Shown here in pieces: positions 24,701 through 37,400 of a stretch of DNA of 64,000 nucleotides. Position numbers and translations under genes: made by a program. Each line of letters begins with the position of its first letter. Positions within the stretch are counted from its first letter, which is position 1. The notes beneath the pieces were generated by a model, which saw only the letters and a list, made by a program, of their open reading frames with translations, was not told the origin of the DNA and made no database searches. The stretch is from Thunnus maccoyii (taxonomy: Eukaryota > Chordata > Actinopteri > Scombriformes > Scombridae), in contig NC_056539.1 of NCBI RefSeq assembly GCF_910596095.1, positions 23,551,001 through 23,615,000 on the forward strand, read 5' to 3'.

Positions 24701-27700
24701 AGCGCTGGATGTCGACGAGGGAGGGGAAACAAAGGGAAGCAGAAAGGCATGGAGAAGGCAAAGTGAGGGAGAAGAGCATGTGTAATAAAAGAAGTGGGGG
24801 AAGCAGCATCATGATGGAGCAAGACAGAAATCAAGGACAAGTAGAAGAAGAGGGGAAGTGACATGATGTTAAGAGCGAGAAAAGCAAGGATAGAGATTTA
24901 TGTAAGCCGTAAAATGTCCACTTGAATAATAAAAAACGCTCTTAACTGCAGGCCTGTGCTTCACTGAAGACGATGCTACTTGTGTGTTGCAAATTGCACA
25001 AAACAGTTTTTACAACCAGCTTTAATGAGCAGCAGTAACCGACAGATTTATAAGAGAAGATACATTGAATGCTACAGCAAAACTACTGAAAAAAAGAAAA
25101 ACCAGAAACCCTTTGTCATTTATGGTTCACCAACATTTTGTTTCTTAATATAACATTATTGTAACATGTTAAACGTACAAACTATAACATTATATGCTTA
25201 AAATCACGTTCTCTCTCTATTTTGATGTTTTAACCCATGTCTATGAAACCAGCCCCAGATGCCTACACTCTACATCTGTGCAGCAATTCAGCATTTCCAG
25301 CACACAGACAGCCCTGCAGAAACCGACTCTGATGACCTCATGCAGCAGACACAATGCAGCCCCCCTGGGCGAGCTGAATGAGGCCAGTGTGTGAGGTCAT
25401 CAGAGTGAGCCAGGCCTCCCTGAGCTCAGCAACAGAGATGGTCCAATCTCAAACCAACTACAGCCTTAGACTGTCACTGGCCTTGTGTTTAAAGGAGCCA
25501 AACAAGCCTGATGACTCATTTTGTGGCACTGATTTGCAGGTAGTGCAGCAACGAAGAAAAAATAATCAGTACAGTGTAGAAGATTTAAAAAATGAGGAAA
25601 ACGAGGACAGATGAGCCAACTCTAACACACCACACCTGTTTATTGAAGCTATAACAAAGACAGAAGATGTATATCAGCTATAGTGGCCATACAATAACTG
25701 CACACTTTGAACCTGTGATTCTACAGATTACAGTCTTAAAACAGCAAAGTCATATATGTGCCACAGCCTACATACATATTTCAATCTTTGACACTGACTA
25801 GCTTGAATAAATAATGACCTGACAGTCATGAAAACTTTTGCGCAGCTTTAAAAATTCAAAACGTATCTCTTACATGCTTGAATGTCAAGACGTGTTAAAT
25901 GTCTAAATGCAGTAGCAGTAAACTTAACTACTTAAACTTAACTACTGTACTTACAATAAATCTGATGACATCAGTGAGCATGGCTCCATTTATAGACACT
26001 AGTGCTAGTCACAGGATTCACTCTGGGCTTGACTCATTTACTCTCGTCTGCTCTGACTCCACACCTCTGTGTGCACGATACCATCCAATGACAACCCCTC
26101 TCAAAAACAAACAGCTCTATATAATCAAATATAACACCATGTCTGATTAGTTCTTCTTTAGGTGAGATAAGCTATTGATTCTGAGTCCTTTATGTGTACA
26201 GATACGCTGGCGCTGCAAACTTGTTGCAAATGTTACGTCCCTCTGAGCCTTTTGAAATGTGAACACCATCTGCAAAGTCTCAGATTTCAATACTGCTGTT
26301 TATCAATTACATTTTTTTCGCTATAGTACATTAGCATACTGTTATATCTCTGTCATTCAGTCTATGAAACAGGCATCATTTGAAAAGTGGCAGTTGAAGT
26401 CAATAATCAATCCATATTTCAGGTAACAGTCCCACATTTAAAAACCTGAGGCAGGCTCTCTAGAAACTACCTGCTTGCTCGCTATCTTCTGAGGTGGTTA
26501 ATGATTACTCAGAGTGAAACCAGGTAGTAGACCATGAGCAAACAGGCACTGACTGCTATCAGCCCTGACCCTGAACAAAGTGACTCTGTCAGAGGAAACA
26601 CTGGTACGGTAGTCTTACTGTTTCCCTCTGGATGCTATAAAGTGATAAAGATCTATATATGACACCCTTTTTGGACTTTCAGCTCATAAATACAAGCAAT
26701 GAAAAAACATATGAGAGATGTGAACTGGTACACAACATTACAAAGTCTATCAGGAAATACAGCACAAATATAGTGTGTCAGAAATAGCAATAACAAACCA
26801 ACCTTGGGATTGAGCAAGTCTCAGTCTGGCTATTTTGCTGCTCTGCATCACCACAATCAACCTAACCAATCTTTATAACTGATGACTACCAAAGTGGGAT
26901 GACTACATGACTCATTACCTACGTGCTTACTTACTTTGTATTGTAAAAACAGGTGGAAACTAATTTCCCACATACCAACAAGTCACACAATTCGGTGACA
27001 GATGGGGAAAAGCGTATGTCAATCAGTTTTGTTGGCTGAAATCCACTATACGGGAAAAAAAATAAATTTCATCATCTAATCAAATCAGTGAACATTGTAT
27101 TCCATCAACCTTTCCTAAGGCTGGATTTAAACTCCCTCCAACCCTGTTCAAATGACTGCAAGCTGTGCATGCAAAAACTCTGGGTCAGTTAGGGTCAAAA
27201 TGTGATTTTTGTTTGTAAATCCCATGTAAATCCAGATTTATTTAGCTGTGATTACCGTCCTGTTGTCTCTTACCCAGTCCTCTACATCTCTGCCCTCTGA
27301 GGCCTTCCCATCAACAAGAGGCCTATCCCAGTTGATGTTGGGTTTCCCGTAGCGCCAGATCTTCCCTCTAGTTTTGTGTGCAAAGAAAGCCGCAACACCC
27401 AAGGCGATGACAATCAGGAATCCACACACCATGGCAACTCCCTGGGAAAGCAAGAACATGGGAATAAAATCTCAAGTTCTCAAGAAGATAAGTTCTGAGA
27501 TAAGGCTGGGTTATTCTGGTACAAGATGTACACAAAATACACGTGTGATGTCATTACAACAATTCGTGGCACCATGTACCATGAATGTAACAAATTCTTC
27601 AAGTTAAGAAATTACATTACAAAAAAATAAAGGGCTGTTAATATGAGAAGCTGTAATATACTCGTGACACAAGTAAAATCAAGCGTTTCCATTACATTTA

Positions 27701-29960
27701 TTTATTCCATTACATTTATATCAACAACAAATATGATGATCAACTAATGAGTAATTTAATGAGCAAAAATGAAAAAACATTGCTGGTTCCAGCTTACATT
27801 TACATTTAGTCATTTGGCAGACGCTTTCATCCGAGGCAAGACAATCAAGCGATAGAGGACAGAGACTGGTACAAATTCTCAAGTAGCTGATCAGGTCCAC
27901 CAAATGTAAGGATTTTCGGCTTTTCTTTGTTTATATTATTAATGTCTTTCCGATCTGGACTGTTCGACGGACAAAACAAACTAAAGAAATATGAAGGCAA
28001 GAAATTGTGATGGGAAAATTCCACTATCTTCTGATATTTTTAGAGCTATTATTACAGTTACTATTAGAGCCTGATCTATTTAACATAATGTTATGAATAT
28101 TAACAAGACCATCGTTAGACTACTTTATCTACTACGTGCACATATATAGAGTCTGGGAGATGTGGTGTCACATCAACAACTGATCCAACCCTTCATATCT
28201 ACAAAATATCCACAGAAAAAGCTACAAACCTCCTGAGGGTCCACAAAGCAGTAATGGTAGAGGTACTGGTTGTATATGGGGAAGCCTCCCACTCCTCCCA
28301 TCTGGGAATAGCTGGTCTGATAGAGGTTCTGGCACATCATGAGCATTGGATTGTACATCATGCTGGAGGATCCTTGGGCCATTGGGTTCACCCCAACGAT
28401 ATAGACAATGGTTATGATGCCCTGTGAAAGACACAGAGTTAGTACATTGACAACCATAAAAGTCTCTTATTTAAAAAGACTTACATAAGTATTCCTCAGT
28501 GCTCAATTGAAATGTAACTAAGACAACAATATCAAATCAAATGAGGTCAGTTATATAGCAGCAACCATCAACACAGTGATTAGCTGAACATACTGTAAGT
28601 GCAAAAGGTAAAGTACAACGAGGAGTTTTTTTTACTTTGGACTAACAAACCTTTGGTGGAACATTGGGTTCAGAACAGAGTGTAACTGTGCAATGGTTTA
28701 GGACTGTATAAGGGAATATCATATCATTACAGAGTTATGTGACTGGTTTTGAAAGTTCATAAGTTTACAACAATTTTATTTGGCACATGGGATGGAAACC
28801 TCCAAATATTAAACATAAATGTGAGATGCTTCAGTAAAAGGATGCTCTGCTAATGCAGAGAACAACAGCAGACTGAAAATGAATTCCAATTTATGTTTCA
28901 TTGTTCCTTACAACAATGAGAATGGTGGTTTTGCATATTTCTTTCTTTTCTGGATTTTTAAAAATTTGAGCTGTTTCTCTATAAAAAAGCTGTTAAATGT
29001 ATGAGAAATGACTTCACTGTAGAGGATGAAGCACAAGCTGATATTGTTGTATTAAGAATCCAAACAACATTACAGCAGAGAAAACAGTGCTACCTAACTG
29101 TGGCCAAGAGGCAGGAGGTCTCATTCCACACATTTCTTGAAGAAGGGAGTCTTTAGACTGAATCTGAGTTCTACTTGGAGACCGTTGTGATTTGCACAGC
29201 ATTTTATCTTTTGTTCTTGTATACAGAAATGTTTTGTACTCTTATGAATGAATCACCACTGGTTTATGTCCACACAGAGGTCGTTGAAGAGTGCATAAAC
29301 AACAGAGAAGTAGAAAGGCTTTAACATAGACCACACAATGTAACTGAGTATTACCTGCAGGACACCCATTAAGATGCTGGCTATCAGGAGAGCCAGAAAG
29401 AACTTCCTGCTGCGGACGGTGTTGGACTTAGAGAAGCTAGCAATGAAGAATGCCAGCGCCCCTATGAAGTTAATGGCTGCCATGGCAAGCATTGTAGTTT
29501 TGGCTGAGTAGGGTGAAATGTAGGAGCCGTAGCCGCCGTAGCCTCCATAACCACCGTATCCTGAGCCGTAGCTCCCGCCGTAGCCTCCGCCGTAGCCCCC
29601 GCCGTAGCCCCCGCCGTATCCCCCGCCGTATCCACTGCCATAGCCCAGCCCAGAGCCATAACCCATTCCATATCCATACTGCATGTCCCACATGAGAGTG
29701 GAGGCCACGCAGGCAAATATTGCCACACACAGCACGATCACTGTAGCCATCATGGCTTTGATGATCCCAGGAGGTGACAGCCATTTGTAGAAGTTTTGCG
29801 GTTTTTCCTCAATGTAGTAAGAGCCCGGCGGAGGTGGGTACGCGTTGTAATCACTCTGAGGAGCATGAAAGCTGCCTGGTGGAACAAAGCCGTGGTTGGA
29901 TGGTGAGGTGAAAGGAGGACTGTAGACAGGCGGACTGTCGTAGTTCTGCTTGTCAAACAT
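18799..29960 (-). CDS. ocln: Occludin, tight-junction MARVEL protein, 8 coding exons, 553 aa
   Basis: Coding exons, 5' to 3' on the - strand: 29960-29355, 28421-28230, 27441-27274, 22993-22830, 20947-20729, 19956-19785, 19234-19193 and 18897-18799; all junctions are in frame and total 553 codons plus TAA. Occludin is a four-pass membrane protein of epithelial and endothelial tight junctions. The cytoplasmic N-terminus has a PPVY (PPxY) motif at residues 10-13, the type bound by Itch-like ubiquitin ligases. TM1 is about 65-90, then a Gly/Tyr-rich first extracellular loop (91-153), TM2 about 154-177, TM3 about 187-213, a second loop with Cys residues in MMCQNLY and [10 protein letters not shown], and TM4 about 268-288. 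The C-terminal Occludin/ELL coiled-coil domain (about 445-553) begins near [12 protein letters not shown] and ends VKDYDKTH. The acidic linker [11 protein letters not shown] matches human occludin. It is slightly longer than human (522), largely because of the glycine loop. Marveld2 is excluded by these occludin-specific motifs. Confidence 0.96.
21533..21646. repeat. Tandem GTACAGTTAA minisatellite in ocln intron
   Basis: The nonamer AGTACAGTT occurs eight times in about 114 bp, in a higher-order pattern of three blocks (3, 2, 3 copies); the first two end ACGGGATCTA. Confidence 0.9.
22994..27273 (-). other. ocln intron between coding exons 3 and 4 (4.3 kb)
   Basis: This intron separates the TM4 exon from the cytoplasmic tail exons. 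It contains ordinary AT-rich sequence and a purine-rich stretch at 24640-24860. No exon, RNA gene or recognisable mobile element was seen. The long open frames here have no family resemblance and lie in low-complexity DNA. Confidence 0.6.
27794..27898 (+). repeat. Second copy of the TTTGGCAGACGC short repeat (ocln intron)
   Basis: Contains ACATTTAGTCATTTGGCAGA and GAGGCAAGACAATCAAGCGA, matching the copy at 14697. Confidence 0.6.
29574..29640 (-). repeat. ocln: In-frame Gly-Gly-Gly-Tyr codon repeat of occludin loop 1
   Basis: Nearly identical 12-nt units encode successive GGGY blocks in the first extracellular loop, flanked by looser GYGSG and GYGGY units (29530-29690). Confidence 0.9.
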
Positions 29961-30856
29961 TGCTGAAAGATGTCCGAAACTGTAAACGAAAACAACAAAA
30001 CAAAGAGTTTGTGGACAATCCTTAGACCCAAAATCTCAGCAAATGACCTGCGCCAACTAGGAAGGGCTGTGCTGCTCTGTTTTCAGCAGCACTGATATGA
30101 GTAATGCTACGTCAAGATACAGGAAAGTTAGGCGTGACTGTCTTTGGTAATGAGGCTTAGTAACAGATCAGTGTAAATGTTTTACTATTTCCAAGGCAGT
30201 GTGATTTATGAAGGTACATGTGAAGCTTGTTTGTGCAATTTTCTCTTCTGGTCAGGTTGAGTAAATTAGGTTTTACAGAGGGAAGAAAGTGTATCGCTTT
30301 TCATATCATGAACTAGATAAAGCCTGCTTTTTTACATTAAGATAAAAATGAAATATTAGAGGAATGACCTTAGCTTTGAGTTCTCTGAACCAGCAAAGTC
30401 TCAATCACTGTGGAGATGCCAGTACCAGGACGGGGAGTGCAGCCAAACAACAATACTTTCCTTTTTGCGTCTTCACAGGCAGTGGGAGTCTTTCTCCAGC
30501 CCACACAATGCCCAGCCAGACTTTGAACATTTCATATCGCTTTTTTGCTCTTTTTTTTTTGTTACAAATCTTACAGAGATATGCAAAGCCACAGTGTGTA
30601 CGACTTAACAATGCCCATTCTTCTACGCCGAGTCATTCAGGGAGTGGGCAGTTTGAATGAAAAGGCAAGTAAACAACAGAGCAGAGTTACTCTACAGGAC
30701 AAACAATGAGAACATTAATGCATCTTTTTACTTTTTTCTTACTTGCTAGCTGTAATCTCAGTCTAATATGAACACAGTGCTGTGTGTAATGTGTTATTAA
30801 ACACAACGTGACACGTCATCTGTTAATGCACCAGGTAACAGCAAATAATTCAGTGA

Positions 30857-31201
30857 TTATAAGGCTGTAACTAACGATTATTTTCATTATTGATTTGTGT
30901 ATTATTCTTTATTTATTCTATTAAATGTCATGAAATAGTGAAAAATGCACATGATCCCAGAGCTCAAGGTCACATCTTCAAATTTCTTGTTTTGTTTGAT
31001 CAATAGTTCAAAAACTAAACAATATTCAATTTACAAAGATATAAAAAGGAGAAACGCAGTAAATCTTTGCTTTAAAAAGGGTGGAACCAGAGAACGTTTC
31101 GCATTTTTGCTTGATAAATGACTTCAATGATGAATTGATATTAAATTTGTTGCCAATTTATTTTGTCTACTGACTAATCGTTTAATTGTTTCAGCTCTAG
31201 T
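30857..31201 (+). repeat. ATTAATCG-rich dispersed repeat, copy 2 (ocln intron 1)
   Basis: Starts AAGGCTGTAACTAACGATTA and ends GTTTAATTGTTTCAGCTCTA. Confidence 0.7.
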
Positions 31202-32089
31202 CAAAGCCTAGTAGTCTGTTTTACTGAACTCTGTCTTCCAGTGGCACCACAGTCCTGATTTAAACAACAAAAACACTTTTTTCATCTACATCTTGCTCCA
31301 GTTCGGGCACTTAGGCAGGATTGTGAGGGAGCTCAACAGCCAGAATGCACAGACATTCAGACAGAGAGACGTCCCTGGCAGTGCCCATAGTCTACAGTCC
31401 GGGGTAATAACTCTTCTATCTTTATGGGGCTCTGGCACACATGGCAGAAGAAGTCTCGCCTCAGAGCCTCCATCCCAGACACCTTCCTATTATTCCCCCC
31501 CTCATTCCTCCATATACTTCATCCCCCGTACAATTCCCCTGTCTCCGACTCTCTGCTTGCCCCTCTACCCCCTCCCTCGATAACTTCTTGCCTTTGTTTT
31601 GGGAGCAGGAGGGGAAAAAGTCAAGGCTGCTCGTCACGGGAACAGTGTTGCCATGGAGTCAGGGTAAAAAAAAAAAAGAAAAAAAGAAAATTGGGGCACT
31701 GTCCAGGGAGGACCAAACAACAGCTCCTCTGTGCTGCTCCTGAGTGAAGTTAGACAGGAGACACAGAAAGAGGGGAGGACAGGTGGATGGGTATGTTTTG
31801 CACAGCGGTGTCAGGTGTCCTTTATTGTTGGTCAACAGGCTGTCCGTCAGCCAGTGGGTTCTTGTTTATTTTCTGCTGGACAACTATGATTTTTGAAATT
31901 TCTTCTTTATTACATAAGAAAAGCACCTTTCAAGCCCAAATTTCCTTTCAGTCAGGTATACAGAGAAATCAAAGTCTTCAAAATCTAAATATTTGATTCC
32001 TCTGTACCTGATGAAAAGACAATTTGAGTTTGAGATGGTGTACTTTTCCTGTAGAATAAAGTACAAATCTTAAAAGGAGCGTTGTGTCA

Positions 32090-32388
32090 GTCAATTAATC
32101 AATTAGGCAATTATTTTGATAATTCTTCAGTTGTTTAAATCTTTAATCAAGCAAAAATGCCAAATATTTCATGGTTTCAGCTTCTCAAATCTATGAATTT
32201 AGCCGCTTGTCCTTGTCTGAAGATTTTAATGAACTTAATATCTTCTGGATTTGGACTGTTGGTCGGACAAAATGAGACAAGAGTAACAGGTATTTTCCAC
32301 AACTTTCTGACATTTTATAGACCGTTTAATTAAAAGAATAATCAGCACTTTAATCTATAATGAAAATAATCGTGAGTCACAACCATTG
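32090..32388. repeat. ATTAATCG-rich dispersed repeat, copy 3 (ocln intron 1)
   Basis: Contains CAATTAATCAATTAGGCAAT, TTTGGACTGTTGGTCGGACA and TAATGAAAATAATCGTGAG; ends are decayed. Confidence 0.6.
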
Positions 32389-34052
32389 ACTCAGCACCTG
32401 TACAAGGAGGATGTACAGGTGGTTATTAAAGCAGGTGGTTATGGACACTGATTATTAAAGTCCACAAAACTACAAAGATTCCTTTGGATCATTTGCTCAT
32501 TAAGGAGAAGCCTATTAATTATTAAACAGCAAACAGTTTCCTGAAAACAGTGCATCATACTTTTATGATAACATTGCAGTAGAAGCAACAACAGAACAAC
32601 AAAAAAAAGGAGTAACAGTAGTAGTAGTGGTAATAGTAGTAGTATAGTGGTGTTTGTCTAAAGTTGGCTCACAAATCACATTTTCAAGCTGGACAGAAAG
32701 TGCAGCGTTCTGGCCACAGGTCAGGTCAGACACCCACCAGCCGCAGCCTGAACTCCGCTACAACACAGAGACTCTTATCATCTGTTTCTGATAATGGAAT
32801 TCCAGTCATACAGTCACATGTCTCACATCTGTCAAAAACAATTACGGCCCTGCCCCATGTAGGCTGGGACCCACAGGGACACCCGCAGGAGTCAGCCAAG
32901 ACTCCCTACCTAAAAAAACACCCCACTGAAAAATCTCCTGGACTTAGTAAAACTTCTGGAAAAAAAACACCTGTTGTTTATTCACTTGCAAATGTTTTAG
33001 GTACCAAATGCACTGTAACACAAAAACTTGAACTGTTTTAAAGAGGTGCTGATTCAACTATATATTAATTTTGGAAGTCTGTGGTGCGCTTCAATTCCAC
33101 TGCAGTGTACTGGAAGGTGTTTCAAATATTTTGTCCACCCCATTTATATCAATGAGGGTAGCTTTCAAAATGACCATAAAGTCAACCAACACCTCTCTAA
33201 ACAGTCTAACAAAAACTGACCTTATTAACCTTAATGAAGATAAGATTTATTGCAAGACTGTTATATTAGACTATATTAGTTTTAATTAAGTCAGATGTAC
33301 CTAATGAGTGTAATTAATGAGTCATTGGCTCGCAGTCTACAACACTAAAAAAATCTATACTTGACGGATAAAGAGACATTCATTCACAATATTCATTTCT
33401 TCTAACTGTGTAAATTACAGATACTAAACAAACATCTTTGAGTTCATTTATTTATGGGTGTTTTACTACTGTGTTTACAATCAGTTATAGTGTAAACACC
33501 TTTAACACCATCATCAGGAAACACTGAGCTGAGATCACAGAAAAGTTATGAACCTGCTGTGATGTTTGGTGGTGGGGTTAGGCTACTTTTTTGATTGTTA
33601 TTGATTACGGTTTGTTGATATAGGTTAAATGTTTTAGGCTAATATGTAGCTAGTTATTTCAAGCCACAGTTAAATCAAAAAGCTATCAGATATTATATTA
33701 ATATAGGCTACCGTTATGGACGTAAGTTTTCCTTGATGTCAGTTTGGTCATAGTACATTTCTGAAATAAATAATTGTTGATTGGCTTCTTTATATTATCA
33801 ATAACGGCATCAGAAGCGCAATAATGTTAGAAAGCGTGAAGTGACTGTAAAACAAGATGAGTTTCCACCTGACGACGTTACAATCAACCGTTACAAACGT
33901 TTTCTTCACTCAGAAAACTCTTAAGTTTCTTCGGGCAACAGCAGCGACTTTAAGAAAAATGAACAAAAGCACTTTGTGCACGTTTATTTTTTGTTAAAGA
34001 CTGTTGAAAAAAAAGTAAAGCCTGCAATTAAAATCACCTTTCTCCATCTTAC

Positions 34053-34330
34053 CTGAGGATCGCTGAGGAGGAATAACAACTGCCCGTCCCGGCTTCCTTG
34101 GAAAACTCCTTTTTCTTAAAGTTTGGAACAGTTAAAAAAAAAAAATATGTGTCCGCCAAAAAAACACCTATCTCTCAGTTAATGTTCAGGAAAACCTCTT
34201 TATCTGAGGCTGACTTTAAAAGTCGTTTTTTCTCCGCTTCGGACGTCTGTCCCGGGCAGAGAAACACAGAGAGACAACGGTCACCTCACAGCCAACAGCT
34301 TCTGAACAGTCCGCGGTAATGAGGCAGCCG
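34053..34330 (-). other. ocln: Probable non-coding exon 1 and promoter region of ocln
   Basis: The ATG exon has a strong acceptor (CTTTGTTTTGTTG..TTTACAG) 19 nt upstream of the ATG, exon start 29979, so at least one non-coding exon lies further upstream. The best candidate ends with donor CTCAG|GTAAG at 34053/34052. The sequence from there to about 34370 is locally GC- and CpG-richer than its surroundings, as expected for a promoter. The transcription start is not determined; the upper boundary is a guess. Confidence 0.5.
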
Positions 34331-34456
34331 CACAACACCGCCAAACGGCCGGGCTTCAACCGCCAGAGGTCAGGCTTTGTGCTGTTAAATATTCAGAACA
34401 CAAGACAAATATACATACACATTTTGATCACAATTCAGGCAAATAAATGATATTAA

Positions 34457-35208
34457 CAGTGTTGGGCAACATTACTTTTAAAAGTAACCCGCTACATTAC
34501 AACATTACTGCCATTAAAAAGCACCTCCTTACGTTACAGCGTTAACCGTTACCTACGGAGAAAAGTAACTCTCTAGAGTGACGTTACTTTTGCGTTACCA
34601 ATGCAGGAGACAGAGCAGTATGTTCGTTTATGTTGTAGTTGCTGTTCGTTTTTGTTATTTCCAATTAATATTACCAAAGTTATTACGTGGTGAGATTATC
34701 AACAACGTTATGTTATGAATATGACCGTTTAGAGGTACAAGACAAAAATTCAGAGATAAAACAGTCTCTTACCGTTCATCCGGTTCCACAGCGGAGAAAC
34801 AGCTGAATAAATGTCAGGAACAAACTTAATGAAGGACAGCAGATGAATATCAACTCGAACAAAGAAAAGTCTTGCGAGTTTCATTCACCACAAACATAAA
34901 AAAGACATGAATATCTCATATTTTTCCGCGAAGTTAATTGAATCACTGCTTCTGCTTCTTCATTTTCCGTGGAGTCAACGAGCCGAAATACGGACAGCGC
35001 CACTCTGTCATTGCAACCCTCATTGTGGTCGGAAGGAGGAATTACATCCTTAGTGATACATAACTGGTAACGGATTGCTTATTTGAAAATGTAACGAAGT
35101 AACTGATTACTTGAATCACAAAACTAATGCGTCACGTTACTCGTTGCAACAAATAGGTAATCTGAGTATACTAATGCGTTACCTTGTAACGCATTACCCT
35201 CAACACTG
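34457..35208. mobile_element. hAT-like MITE (752 bp) upstream of ocln exon 1
   Basis: Starts CAGTGTTGGGCAACATTACT and ends in the inverted form GTAACGCATTACCCTCAACACTG less a few changes, with internal short GTAAC/GTTAC motifs. This is the pattern of a very common non-autonomous fish DNA repeat with CAGTG..TTGGG ends. Flanking 8-mers are similar but not identical, so the target duplication is decayed. It lies about 130 bp beyond the estimated ocln first exon. Confidence 0.75.
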
Positions 35209-36779
35209 ATGATAAAATACATAAATAAATGATAACCGTCATCATAATGATAGTCTTCCGCCAGACAATATAGTTCTTGAACGGCAGTTAGTGTTAATTT
35301 TGCATTTGCAAGAAGATGAATGCATAAGTTGGGAAAAGGTGAAAGTCAATAGTTGTTCAAGAAGTTGGGGGTTCATGTTTTTTGTTAAAATGCTCTGTTG
35401 ATATTGGAAAAATAAAACTGGAAAATTACCAATCGAAACCTTCCAATTTCATTGATAAATCTATGCAGATAATGTGGTTCATTAGCCTACAACTCATTGA
35501 CCTAACAGAGATGCTGTTCAATGATGTACAAGAAAACTTGAAAAACAGTATTCCTTAGGTCAAACCTTTAAAAGTGGGGCTTTATCAAATCTTAAAATAT
35601 TTGCGTAAGTAATTCAACACTTGAACTATTTGATGATTAAGTGTTTTGCACTTGTTTAACCAAGACAATAGATGACCAACATGTTATTCCACTATTCAGT
35701 GGTTATCTCTCATTTACAATAAGTACTTGACCTTTTATTTGTTTTCACAGCTGGTCACAAGTCCCTCTTTGTTCCAGTTTGCACCGGTCATTATTTTATT
35801 CACTTTTATCTCTGTTTCAAGACAAAGTTGGAAGGTCCCTTTTTTGTGTCAGTGTTTTCAGCTACATTCCTCAGTAGCTGCAAGGATGTGTTTTTGTAAA
35901 AATTAAACCTGCTCCATTACTCTAAATAAAAAATGAAGCTGCAGAGAAAAGAGCTATGAATTAACACAGAGATCCTGAATTTTGAAAGAAATAATATCAG
36001 ATTAATTGATGTTCTCAGCACACAGAAGGTGACAAATCAAAGCTCAAAAGAGAAATACAAACTTTTGCCTAAACAATACTGAGTCAAGGTTGAATCTGCT
36101 ACATTAGATTTTTTTTTTTTTTTAAATCACTATTTCACAATTTTCATGATCACAGGAGTCTGTAGCTCACTGATTTATGGGTTAAAAGGTCCTTGAAATG
36201 TTCATGAAATGTTTTCTCATTGCCACTGCACTGCATCAGTACAGCTTTTTTACTATTTAACAGTGGTGGTGAGTGTGTGAAGGCACAAGTGACTGGTCAG
36301 GTGTGACGGGTCAGGCACTGGGTGCAGAGAAGGCAGAGACTTTCATATACAGGAAGTTTAGTGAGCCATTACAGCATTTACAGACTCACAGACACAGCTA
36401 CATAAGATCATCAGAGACTACAAACATGCCGCAGTGAATTAATACAATTATCAAACAAAAATCAGTTTTGTTCTCGTGTAAATCTTTGCTGTCTCTCTCT
36501 GCGCAGTTTACCCCTCATCCCATGTGATCAAAGCAAGTAGTACAAATAATAACAGTCACAAAGGTATTACCTCTCCTTAGTCTCTCTCTCTCTGTCTCAC
36601 ACACACTCACACTCACACACACACAGAGTCAAGTTCACCAAGTTCACCCTTTTGGAGCAGTGCCATCATTGCTGCCAAGTCAACAAAAAATTTGGCTTAA
36701 TTCACAGAAAAAAGCCAAAGCAGAGGGAGAAAAGAATGTTACTTTCATTTAATGTAATTTAAGTTAAAATTATGAATAT

Positions 36780-37400
36780 GAATATCTCATATATATCTTC
36801 TTTTTATTAAATATTCTTATATTCAGTATTTATGAGTCCATGTGTTCGTGTAAATATTTCAATTTCTAAGAATTATCCTTGATATTTAGATCAATTCAAG
36901 GACCTTTATCTATAATCCCAAGCTTCCTTTGTGATCCGTGCTTAATTGTAAGCAATTATTTGTGCGGAATAAGCTGGAATTGGAAACGTCTGATGTGAAG
37001 CTTTTCTTTTAATTCTCAGCATTAAAAGCCTACAAAACCCCTCCAGGAAAGCCAGTGTAGTTACATATTCATACACTAGATGGTGGCATGGTTTTATCTT
37101 CTGTATCATTTGTCTTGTGCAAGAACAAAAGCACTCCTAGGAAAAAGTCCTGAATCAATCAAGGTAAATTCTGTCTTTTCAAAGATTAGAAAGTATAGCG
37201 TGAACTTTGCAGAGATATGATTGGACTCTGCATCTAACTGAAATATTGACAGTTGGTTTACACAGAAAAAAGGCACCTAAACACACTTTAATAAAAAAAA
37301 AAAGTAACCTATTAAGTCCCTGATATGTGAGCTTGTTTTCTGTGTGCAGGTTCCAAACAATGAAAGTCAAGAAGTGTTATTTCAAGGAAGAACTGGATTC
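36780..37400 (-). other. mfsd12: Probable mfsd12 3' UTR
   Basis: After the TAG, ATTAAA-like signals occur near 37285 and a canonical AATAAA at 36808-36803. Either could end the transcript. No other gene is seen between here and the ocln first exon. Confidence 0.35.

Larger units (their letters stand above)
29980..34052 (-). other. ocln first intron (4.1 kb)
   Basis: Lies between the candidate non-coding exon 1 and the ATG exon. It holds two copies of the ATTAATCG-rich repeat (30857-31201 and 32090-32388), a (TAG)n-like tract (32618-32648), and a degenerate relative of the TA-flanked element (about 33050-33310). A 125-codon open frame at 32664-33041 on the + strand has no ATG at its start and no recognisable similarity. 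Confidence 0.5.

Noticed and set aside
28222-28434. 70-codon - strand frame at the occludin second-loop exon
   Set aside because: Shifted frame of the exon encoding [19 protein letters not shown].
29462-29784. Long overlapping frames on both strands rich in Arg or in Ala/Thr
   Set aside because: These are alternative-frame readings of the repetitive Gly/Tyr codons in occludin loop 1.
32664-33041. 125-codon open frame on the + strand in ocln intron 1
   Set aside because: It has no ATG at the start, no domain or composition typical of a protein, and spans a degenerate repeat. Most likely chance.
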